A stretch of 57,999 nt of DNA from the NCBI GenBank assembly GCA_030949995.1, contig JAUZRY010000091.1, forward strand, positions 1-57,999. Direction: 5' to 3'. Positions 1 to 10,333 of the stretch are shown here, piece by piece. The number at the start of each line of letters is the position of its first letter. Position 1 is the stretch's first letter. The position numbers were made by a program, and so were the translations under genes. Origin of the DNA: Ardenticatenia bacterium (lineage in GTDB: Bacteria > Chloroflexota > Anaerolineae > Ardenticatenales > Ardenticatenaceae). The notes under the pieces were generated by a model. It saw nothing but the letters and a program-made list of their open reading frames with translations. It searched no databases and was not told the DNA's origin.

Positions 1-185
1 GTATGATTTCAACACCTTGGCCGTTTCCGAGGAAAGCCATGCTGTGGCCTACAGCCCACACACATGACAAGATGTGTCGGTGTATCTGTTCGCAGCGGGG
101 GTTGTCCGTCCCCCGCATGGCGGCAGCCCCTCGGGTTCTCCCGTGAGAGCCCGGGCGCACACCGGCACGCGGGCGAGCGCACGGC

Positions 186-222
186 AACCCCCGAATCACC
201 GAGTGGTGTGAGGGGGTTTTTT
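186..222 (+). terminator. Rho-independent terminator 1
   Basis: AACCCCC (186-192) pairs with GGGGGTT (212-218), with an inner CACC/GGTG helix, followed by six Ts. It ends whatever is transcribed from the left edge. Its 3' arm AGGGGG could alternatively pair with CCCCCT at 265-270 in the second terminator. Confidence 0.75.
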
Positions 223-263
223 GTTGCCTTGTGAACCCACCTGTGGAGCCACCTCAGAGGCAC

Positions 264-301
264 ACCCCCTCCACTCCACAAGAGCAGGAGGGGGGTTTTT
301 T
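264..301 (+). terminator. Rho-independent terminator 2
   Basis: CCCCCTCC (265-272) pairs with GGAGGGGG (287-294) and is followed by a run of six Ts. It lies 42 bases after terminator 1 and about 170 bases before the sulfite reductase start. Two strong terminators in a row either insulate the operon or form part of an attenuator. Confidence 0.75.
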
Positions 302-469
302 CTTTGTCTTCCACAAGGAGGTGCCGTGAGAGGTTCAAAGGGCCGGAAGTGGCTGCCCATGCTGGGCAAGAACAAGTACATCTGTCGCGACGGCGCGGCG
401 CTTTGTCGGCGGTCGGCGTGAAGCAATCGGACTGTTCACTCACCGCAAACAATGTTCAGGAGGGAAACC

Positions 470-2416
470 ATGACCGTGCGCACACCAACGCCGTCGTCCG
501 TTGCCCACACATTGCCCATTCCCACGTGGGAAGAAGTCCTGAAGCGCAACAGCATCGAGCGCATGAAGCGGGAGAAGTTCCCGCTCGACATCATCCACGA
601 GCTCCCCGAGCTCATTGAGAAGGGGTACGAGGCCGTGCCCGAGGAGGACATCGTGCGCCTCAACTGGTGGGGCCTGACTCACGACAAGCCCAAAGTGGGC
701 ACCTTCATGGTGCGCGTGAAAGTGCCCGGCGGCCATCTCCGGCCCGGCCAGTTGCGAGCCTTGGGGCGCATCTCCCAGCAGTTTGGCCGTGGCTACGCCG
801 AGCTCACCACCCGCCAGGGCATCCAGTTCCACTGGGTGCGCCTGGACCAGCTCCCCGAAGTGCTTGAGGCCATCCAAGGGGCTGGGTTGACCACCGTCGG
901 CGGCGAAGGGGACACAGTGCGCAACATCACCGGCTGTCCGGTCTCCGGCATCAGCCGGGATGAGCTCTTCGAGGTTCAGCCGATCATCGAGGACGTGGCT
1001 CGCTTCTTCTACGGCAACCGAGATTACTCCAACTTGCCGCGCAAACACAAGTACTCCATCGCCGCCTGTCGGTTCCAGTGCAACGCGCCGGAGATCCACG
1101 ATGTGGCCCTCGTGGGCGTGATCAAGGAAGGGCGCCCTGGTTTCGCCGTCCGTGTGGGCGGTGGGCTCTCCATCACCCCCCGTGTGGCCCGCGATTTGGG
1201 AGTCTTCGTGCCCCTTGACCAGGTGATCCCCGTGTTGCGGGCCATCACCGACTCCTGGCAGGAGAACCTGCGCTACCGCCGTAGCCGCGCCAAGGCGCGC
1301 ATCAAGTTCATGGTGGACGACTACGGAGCAGAGGGCGTGCGCCGCATGGTGGAGGAACGCCTCGGGTACCGGCTGGAGAATTATATGGCCCCACTCCCCG
1401 AGGGTGAAGCTGACCACTTGGGCGTCCACCCCCAGAAGCAGGAAGGCCTGGTCTACGTGGGCGTTCCGGTGCCCATGGGGTGGATCACGGCCGGCCAGAT
1501 GGTCCAGATCGGCGACTTTGTGGAGGACGTGGGCGGGGACATCCGCTTCACCCGCCAGCAGAACTTCATCGTGGGCAATGTGCCCGAGGAAAGGCTCGAG
1601 TGGCTCCTGGAGCGGCTGGCCCACGTGGGCTTCCCCGTGGACATTAACCCGGCTTACGGCACCTCCATCGCCTGCACGAGCCACCAGTTCTGCAACTACT
1701 CCGTGGCCGAGACCAAGGAGAAGCTGAAGGAGCTCTTGGAAGTGCTCGACCAGCGCTTCGGCACGCGCATCCGGGGGCTCAAAATCCACATGGACGGCTG
1801 CCCCCACGCCTGTGCCCACCACTGGGTGGGGGACATTGGCCTCCAGGGCACGGTGAGCCGACAGCCCGACGGCCGCCTGGTCGAGGCCTACGACATCACC
1901 CTGCGGGGCGGCCTGGGCGTGCGCACGGCCATCGGCAAGCCCCTAATCCGCCGGCTGCCCAGCGCCGAGACCACCGAGGCGGTGGTACGCCTGGTGGACA
2001 CGTGGCTCCGCGAGCGAGAACAACACAACGGCCAAGCCGAGGAGTTCACTTTTCACGAGTTCTGCCAGGCCCACACGGACGAGGAGCTGAAGGCCATTGC
2101 CTTGGGGCAAGAGGTGCCCGCCCCGGAGGCGCCCAAGGAGGAGGCTATCGCCATCCGCATCCCGGGTATGCTCCTCTACTTGACCAAGGGGGCCAACATC
2201 GTTGAGGTGCGGGCCACCACCTTGCGCGAGGCCATTGAGGAGGCCGGCCGGCAGTACCCTGAGCTCAAGGCCCACCTGGTGGACGAGCGCGGGGAGATCA
2301 ACGCCACGCTCAACATCTACGTGGACGAGGAGGATGTGCGCTTCCTCCGGGGACTGGAAACGCCCCTCAAGCCGGGCGACAAGGTGCTCATCCTGCCCGC
2401 CCTGGCTGGTGGCTGA
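470..2416 (+). CDS. Sulfite (nitrite/sulfite) reductase fused to a C-terminal MoaD/ThiS-like sulfur carrier
   Basis: The protein has 648 residues. Residues 1 to about 540 are a sirohaem/[4Fe-4S] sulfite reductase: the cluster cysteines are in CTSHQFC (402, 408) and CPHAC (444, 448), and a typical TGCPVSG segment lies near 153. It should reduce sulfite to sulfide with six electrons, probably from ferredoxin, in the cytoplasm. Residues about 562-648 form a beta-grasp domain ending in LPALAGG, the exposed Gly-Gly tail of MoaD/ThiS carriers. The start at 470 is chosen because AGGAGGG sits 5-6 bases upstream; the in-frame ATG at 452 overlaps that site. APS reductase follows 42 bases later. Sulfite rather than nitrite as substrate is inferred from that neighbour. 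The carrier fusion is the unusual part. Confidence 0.9.
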   Translation: MTVRTPTPSSVAHTLPIPTWEEVLKRNSIERMKREKFPLDIIHELPELIEKGYEAVPEEDIVRLNWWGLTHDKPKVGTFMVRVKVPGGHLRPGQLRALGRISQQFGRGYAELTTRQGIQFHWVRLDQLPEVLEAIQGAGLTTVGGEGDTVRNITGCPVSGISRDELFEVQPIIEDVARFFYGNRDYSNLPRKHKYSIAACRFQCNAPEIHDVALVGVIKEGRPGFAVRVGGGLSITPRVARDLGVFVPLDQVIPVLRAITDSWQENLRYRRSRAKARIKFMVDDYGAEGVRRMVEERLGYRLENYMAPLPEGEADHLGVHPQKQEGLVYVGVPVPMGWITAGQMVQIGDFVEDVGGDIRFTRQQNFIVGNVPEERLEWLLERLAHVGFPVDINPAYGTSIACTSHQFCNYSVAETKEKLKELLEVLDQRFGTRIRGLKIHMDGCPHACAHHWVGDIGLQGTVSRQPDGRLVEAYDITLRGGLGVRTAIGKPLIRRLPSAETTEAVVRLVDTWLREREQHNGQAEEFTFHEFCQAHTDEELKAIALGQEVPAPEAPKEEAIAIRIPGMLLYLTKGANIVEVRATTLREAIEEAGRQYPELKAHLVDERGEINATLNIYVDEEDVRFLRGLETPLKPGDKVLILPALAGG

Positions 2417-2458
2417 GGCAGGCGAACGATGACTCCAAGAAGAAGGGAGAGAGGGACA

Positions 2459-3253
2459 ATGACCGAACGCGTGGTTTTCGACGACTTGGAGCTGGGCGAG
2501 ATCGCCATCGACCTGGACGACCAGGAGCCCCAGGACGTGATCCGGTGGGGGCTGGAGACCTTCGGGGAACGGGTGGCGGTGGTCACTTCGTTCCAGGTGG
2601 ACGGCATGGTGGTGCTCGACATGGCCTACCGCATCCGACCCGACGTGCGGGTGATCACGGTGGACACGGGCCGGCTGCCCACGGCCACGTACGAGTTCAT
2701 CGAACAGGTGCGAGCCCACTACCCCGAAGCGCAACTTGAGGTCTTCTTCCCCGACTTCCGGGAGGTGGAGCGGATGGTGAACGCGCACGGCCTCAACCTC
2801 TTCTACACAAGCGTGCCCCTGCGCTTGCTCTGCTGCCACGTGCGCAAGGTGCGGCCCCTGTTGCGCGCCCTGGCCGATTTGGACGCCTGGTTCACCGGGC
2901 TGCGGCGTGATCAGTGGGCCTCGCGCGCGGCCATCCGCAAAGTGGAACTGGACCATGACCACAACGCCATCGTGAAAATCAACCCCTTGGCCGACTGGAC
3001 CAAGGAGGAGGTATGGGCATACGTGCACGAGCACGGGGTGCCTACCAATCCGCTTTACGAGCAAGGGTACACCAGCATCGGCTGTGCGCCCTGCACGCGG
3101 CCCATCCGGCCCGGAGAGGACGACCGTGCAGGGCGGTGGTGGTGGGAGACAAACGCCCCGAAGGAGTGTGGCATCCACTGCCCCATCGAGACAGGCGGCT
3201 TCGAGCACGAAGTCCACGCGATATTGGGAGAGGGACAGAATGGCTACCACTGA
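2459..3253 (+). CDS. cysH: Adenylylsulfate (APS) reductase, CysH family
   Basis: The protein has 264 residues. It reduces APS to sulfite and AMP with thioredoxin or a similar donor, feeding the sulfite reductase just upstream. The PP-loop region (VTSFQVDG near residue 40), the TGLRRDQ segment and the catalytic tail ECGIHC (Cys237) are present. Cys125-Cys126 and Cys209/Cys212 form the CC...CxxC set that binds a [4Fe-4S] cluster in APS-type enzymes and is absent from the PAPS-type enzymes of enterics, so APS is the likely substrate. ATG 2459 has a GA-rich ribosome site (gaagggagagaggg); an ATG at 2429 in the same frame is a weaker choice. No sulfurylase is seen in the window. Confidence 0.92.
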   Translation: MTERVVFDDLELGEIAIDLDDQEPQDVIRWGLETFGERVAVVTSFQVDGMVVLDMAYRIRPDVRVITVDTGRLPTATYEFIEQVRAHYPEAQLEVFFPDFREVERMVNAHGLNLFYTSVPLRLLCCHVRKVRPLLRALADLDAWFTGLRRDQWASRAAIRKVELDHDHNAIVKINPLADWTKEEVWAYVHEHGVPTNPLYEQGYTSIGCAPCTRPIRPGEDDRAGRWWWETNAPKECGIHCPIETGGFEHEVHAILGEGQNGYH

Positions 3254-3713
3254 ACAGAGAGCTCCCCTGATGCTGGAGGAGGAGGAACAGACCCTGCTTC
3301 TCCAGGAGCTGGAGGACTACCTGGCCCTGTTGTCCGTGGAACGACGGGCGACGTACCGCCCCCTGTGGGAACAGGTGGTGGCCGGCCACGTGGGCCCTGA
3401 GCACATGACCACACTTGGCGAAGTGGTGGCGCTCAGCCTCATGTCGGGCCGCGCACGCCGTCGATACACGGCCGAGGGGGAGCGCATCCTGACTGCCCTG
3501 TTCCGCCGGACACCCCAAGGTGAGGCGCTGAATGCCCGCCTGGCCCAAGTCAACCGTGCGTTGGGGGCCTTGCGGAATCGTCCTCTGGAGGCCATGCGAG
3601 TCGGCATGCGCACGTTGGGCCACTTCACTCTTCAAGTACGGGCTGACGGCGTCACCCTCACCCTCACCTTCCGCCCGCACGGGGTAGAGGTGGAGAGCAT
3701 CACTGCCGGATGA
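3240..3713 (+). CDS. Small protein of unknown function in the sulfur operon
   Basis: The protein has 157 residues, starts at ATG 3240 behind GGGAGAGGG and overlaps the end of cysH by 14 bases, so it is probably translationally coupled. It is charged and mostly helical at the start, with no membrane segment, no signal peptide and no cysteine pattern. The C-terminal part (from about residue 125) alternates like beta strands. I do not recognise a family. Its position suggests a role with sulfite or APS reduction, but this is only context. Confidence 0.7.
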   Translation: MATTEQRAPLMLEEEEQTLLLQELEDYLALLSVERRATYRPLWEQVVAGHVGPEHMTTLGEVVALSLMSGRARRRYTAEGERILTALFRRTPQGEALNARLAQVNRALGALRNRPLEAMRVGMRTLGHFTLQVRADGVTLTLTFRPHGVEVESITAG

Positions 3714-3719
3714 GGGCCA

Positions 3720-3751
3720 GCCCGCCCGCAGGACATCCCCTGCGGGCGGGC
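3720..3751 (+). terminator. Strong hairpin ending the sulfur operon
   Basis: A 13-bp perfect stem GCCCGCCCGCAGG / CCTGCGGGCGGGC (3720-3732 and 3739-3751) closes a 6-base loop. It lacks a T-tract, so it may be a weak or Rho-assisted terminator or a 3' stabilising hairpin. Confidence 0.55.
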
Positions 3752-3753
3752 AC

Positions 3754-3782
3754 TTGCTCCCACCACCACTCGCCAGTACAAT
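3754..3782 (+). promoter_or_regulatory. Sigma-70-like promoter for kynureninase
   Basis: TTGCTC (3754-3759) and TACAAT (3777-3782) are 17 bases apart, 46 bases before the kynureninase start and just after the operon-ending hairpin. Confidence 0.55.
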
Positions 3783-3827
3783 GTTCCGGGACTGGCAACA
3801 CCTGGTGAGAACGAGGAGGTGAGGAGC

Positions 3828-7612
<3,785 letters not shown>

Positions 7613-7666
7613 CGTTGCGCACCGCGTGCTCACAGCACCGGCAGGGCGGTTGGCCGGGGAGGGAGA

Positions 7667-7915
7667 TCACGTTGGCACATCGTCCGGGGAAGAGGGGGGC
7701 GAGGTCCCCTCCTCCGGGCGGCCGAGGGCGTCCACAAATGCCTGGAGCTCTTGGAGCAACGTGGGGCGGTTGTAGAAGGTCGCCACGTGTTCCAGGAGGC
7801 AGAAGACATCCATGTGACAGCCCAAACAATGAAGGTGTTGTTCCACGAAGAAGCGCGCCACACGAGGCTCAGCCTCGAGCAGTTCGGCCACGGTCATGGT
7901 CGGCTCAACCCGCAT
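7667..7915 (-). CDS. DUF1858-type small cysteine protein
   Basis: The protein has 82 residues from the ATG at 7915, which has GAGGG 8-9 bases upstream; a GTG at 7942 overlapping the stop of the upstream gene is the alternative. The motif TMTVAELLEAEP followed by HCLGCHMDVFC matches the DUF1858 domain, a short helical domain with a CxxC-like pair often found with hybrid-cluster and redox proteins. It ends with a disordered Pro/Ser/Asp tail. It is the second gene after the cytochrome b fusion, so a small redox or metal-binding partner of that membrane protein is the natural guess. Confidence 0.8.
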   Translation of the reverse strand: MRVEPTMTVAELLEAEPRVARFFVEQHLHCLGCHMDVFCLLEHVATFYNRPTLLQELQAFVDALGRPEEGTSPPSSPDDVPT

Positions 7916-7938
7916 GATCTTGCCCTCGCTTGCTTCGT

Positions 7939-10077
7939 TCACGGCCCTTGGGGGCGGATATCCTCAGCCGGGTTGTAGACCACAAAACGGCCAGCTTCTT
8001 CGTCGAAGGCCAGGGTCACCACGTCGTAGGGCGCCACGTCCACTTCCCGATCCACCATGGGGCGCCACGTTTCACCATCGTCCATCATCCAGAATGCCAG
8101 TCGATGTCGCCCGGGGGAGAGAGCCACCTGTTCGACGACGGTCACAGCGCCCTCCCGTCGGAGGCCGCTCGGCTGATACGTGCGCTCGAGTACGGTCACG
8201 CCGTCCACGACGAGGCGCAGGCGCACGGGATACCGCTCGCCGCCCAAAATCTGCTCCGCGGAGACGCCGGCGGGCAATGTGGTCTGGAGGTCGCCAGAGG
8301 AACGCGCCGGCGTCTTGAGGGGAGGTGTGTGGGCCATGACCACGCGCACGGCCGCCCGGAGTGGCAGTCCTAAGGTGACCGGCTGCTCAGGCCAGATGCT
8401 GATGAGCAGGGTCAAGGCCAAGAGGGCCAAGCCGCTTAACATCGCCTTGGGCGAAGGCACGGCCAGGCGGCGCAATCGTGCGCGCTCGAGGGCCACTTGG
8501 GGCAGGCGTTCAGAGGCCGCCGGCACAGGACGTGCTGCCACGGCTTGGGCAAGCGCACGCTCGAGGCCTACTCGGTCGCCTGGCGCCAATGCTGCCCAGA
8601 AGACTGGGCGCTCTAACAGGCGACGGCGTAGCCGCACGTTCTCGGCCAGCCAGGCCGGCCCTTCACGGAAGCTACAGTCGTCAGGTGGGCAGCTCACCAC
8701 CAACGTGGCCTGCGCACCGGCATCCAAGAAGGTATGGAGCCAGTCTGGGCTCGCCATGCCGGCACATGGGAGCACGAGAACGAGCACGGGGACGCTTCTA
8801 GTCTCCCCCCTCCACGTGGTCTCGGCCACGGGCAGGGCTGCTGCGTTGCCGTCGGCATCCACGAGGGCAGGACACCAGTCGTCGGGGAGCGTGCTCAACA
8901 GGGCGTGGCGCTGACAGGTGAGGAGGAGCACCGGTGGTTCCCCGGCAGCTTGACTCAGCTTGGCTTTCACGGAGTCCACGAGGTGTACAGGAGAAAGGGG
9001 GCCAAGGTCCACACCGCTGGTGGCACACGTGCCAATGCAGAGGCCACATCCCGTGCAGAGGGGCTCAGTGACAACGGCCAATGCCTTGAAGCCAGTGGCA
9101 TCACCGCTGCGGGGCACCATCTCGATGGCCTCATAGGGACATTTGAGGGCACAGAGGGCGCATCCCGTGCAGAGGTGTTCGGTGATCCGGGCCACGCCTA
9201 CGGGACGCCCTTTCGCCAGCCAGGGCAGGGCCAGAATGGTGCCCAGGACAACGAAGGTGCCCACCAGGACCACTTCGACCCCGTACTTGGAGGCCAATGG
9301 CAGGAAGCCCAGGTAGAGCCAGTCCACCTCCGCGTGGGCCACCAGGCGTGAGAAGTCGGCCGGCGGCCCGCTGCTCACGGGCCGCAACAGGGCCAACACT
9401 ATCAACACGGCCACAGCCTGCAGAGTCAGCCAGCGAGGGGGGAAGAGTGCCGGGCGGGAGAGACGGATCACGTGGACCAGGAGTCCTCCCAGGAGGAGCA
9501 CGCCCAAGAAGACGTGCAGGAAGAGAATAATGACGAAGAAGGCGAAATTGCGGTCCACGGCACCCGGCCGGTAGAAGGCCAGTGCCACTTGGCCGCCGGC
9601 CAGGTTCACGCTGAACTCGGTCAACCATTGGGCGCGGTCGTCCCAGACCAGCCAATACCCCATGACCCCGATCATGAAGACCACGAGGAGAATCACCCAA
9701 CCGCTCACCCAGGCCAGCCAGCGGGCCCCCCAAAAACGATCACTGACCAACATCTTCAGGGCGTGAAGCAGCACGACCACCACGAGCATGTCGGCCGAGT
9801 ACCGGTGGAGGGTGCGCATGAGGCTGCCCAAGGGTGAGGCGCTCATGGCCGCCACGGTCTCGTATGCTCGGCCTGCTCCCGGGCGGTAGAAGAGGGTCAA
9901 GTAGACGCCGGTGACCGTGAGGACCACGAGCAGGATGACGGCCAAGGTGCCCAAGTGGTACATGGGGTGGAACGCTGTCCCCGTGAGACGGCCAAGAGCC
10001 CGCTCCACAGCCGCCCACCCGCGTTCCAGGCGCCGCATGAAGCGACGTTGGGTATACAGGGGGATTTGGCGTGTCAT
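7939..10077 (-). CDS. Cytochrome b / 2x[4Fe-4S] ferredoxin / MvhD-like fusion membrane protein
   Basis: The protein has 712 residues. Residues 1 to about 215 are a cytochrome b N-terminal module with four membrane spans and two His-x13-His pairs for b haems. Further spans lie at about 225-290. About 305-355 carries two [4Fe-4S] motifs (CTGCALCALKCP and CTGCGLCIGTC). About 385-480 resembles MvhD/FlpD, the delta subunit that links hydrogenase to heterodisulfide reductase, with LPCAGM and SCPPDDC. A single span near 535-555 and a beta-rich C-terminal domain of about 130 residues follow. It should move electrons between the quinone pool and a soluble partner. The chosen ATG 10077 has GGGAG upstream; GTG 10083 is in the same frame. 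The full domain order is unfamiliar to me. Confidence 0.85.
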   Translation of the reverse strand: MTRQIPLYTQRRFMRRLERGWAAVERALGRLTGTAFHPMYHLGTLAVILLVVLTVTGVYLTLFYRPGAGRAYETVAAMSASPLGSLMRTLHRYSADMLVVVVLLHALKMLVSDRFWGARWLAWVSGWVILLVVFMIGVMGYWLVWDDRAQWLTEFSVNLAGGQVALAFYRPGAVDRNFAFFVIILFLHVFLGVLLLGGLLVHVIRLSRPALFPPRWLTLQAVAVLIVLALLRPVSSGPPADFSRLVAHAEVDWLYLGFLPLASKYGVEVVLVGTFVVLGTILALPWLAKGRPVGVARITEHLCTGCALCALKCPYEAIEMVPRSGDATGFKALAVVTEPLCTGCGLCIGTCATSGVDLGPLSPVHLVDSVKAKLSQAAGEPPVLLLTCQRHALLSTLPDDWCPALVDADGNAAALPVAETTWRGETRSVPVLVLVLPCAGMASPDWLHTFLDAGAQATLVVSCPPDDCSFREGPAWLAENVRLRRRLLERPVFWAALAPGDRVGLERALAQAVAARPVPAASERLPQVALERARLRRLAVPSPKAMLSGLALLALTLLISIWPEQPVTLGLPLRAAVRVVMAHTPPLKTPARSSGDLQTTLPAGVSAEQILGGERYPVRLRLVVDGVTVLERTYQPSGLRREGAVTVVEQVALSPGRHRLAFWMMDDGETWRPMVDREVDVAPYDVVTLAFDEEAGRFVVYNPAEDIRPQGP

Positions 10078-10141
10078 CGGCACAGACTCCCGTTCGACAT
10101 GTCACTCCTCTTTACTCTAACACCAGGAACTGCCTTCGTCT

Positions 10142-10155
10142 TTGCGCTGGCGCAA
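10142..10155. promoter_or_regulatory. Dyad TTGCGC-TG-GCGCAA
   Basis: A perfect 6-bp inverted repeat with a 2-base centre lies about 65 bases upstream of the cytochrome b fusion start. It could be an operator for that gene. No clear -35/-10 pair was found next to it. Confidence 0.35.
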
Positions 10156-10225
10156 TATCGGTGGCATCACCGGGGGCACCCCACAGAACGATCTTCAGAG
10201 TCCCACAACCGCAGACATTCGAGGT

Positions 10226-10327
10226 GATGACGGTCATCTCTTGACGTGAGGTGAAATTGTGCTACAACCACCCAGAATCGTTGTGGGCTCATGTCGAGTC
10301 AGGCGTGTAGTGTGTCGTCAAGAGATG
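10226..10327. repeat. Inverted repeats beside the IS element
   Basis: CATCTCTTGACG (10235-10246) and CGTCAAGAGATG (10316-10327) form a perfect 12-bp inverted repeat 69 bases apart, ending just left of the IS. Overlapping it is the small palindrome GATGAC-G-GTCATC (10226-10238). CCCACAAC (10202-10209) and GTTGTGGG (10280-10287) form another inverted pair. The stretch has no gene and may be a folded non-coding element or an older mobile-element remnant. Confidence 0.45.
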
Positions 10328-10333
10328 TGGTCG

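Larger units (their letters stand above)
1..469 (+). other. Non-coding leader upstream of the sulfite reductase operon
   Basis: No convincing protein is seen here; the open frames on both strands are short and lack ribosome sites. A possible -10 (TATGAT, 2-7) opens the window. The stretch to about 185 is GC-rich and foldable, with a perfect 7-bp hairpin GCGGGGG/CCCCCGC at about 95-116, and ends in the first of two tandem terminators. It could be a small RNA or a regulatory leader (a sulfur-linked riboswitch would fit the next operon), but I could not match it to a known riboswitch core. The last 160 bases lead to the ribosome site of the first gene. Confidence 0.4.

Noticed and set aside
28-50. 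String GAGGAAAGCCATGCTG resembling the 5' core of RNase P RNA
   Set aside because: It lacks the exact core, and no matching 3' core (ACAGAA...GGCTTA) occurs before the terminator about 170 bases later; the segment is too short.
440-3250. Long minus-strand open frames opposite the sulfite and APS reductase genes
   Set aside because: They are GC-codon shadows with compositionally odd His/Val/Gly-rich products and no ribosome sites. The same applies to the minus-strand frames at 10348-12021 and 18633-20702.
10074-10100. Eight-codon leader ORF (minus strand) with a good ribosome site, stop overlapping the cytochrome b fusion start (ATGA)
   Set aside because: It encodes only MSNGSLCR with no regulatory codon run, and the main gene has its own GGGAG site. 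Chance cannot be excluded.
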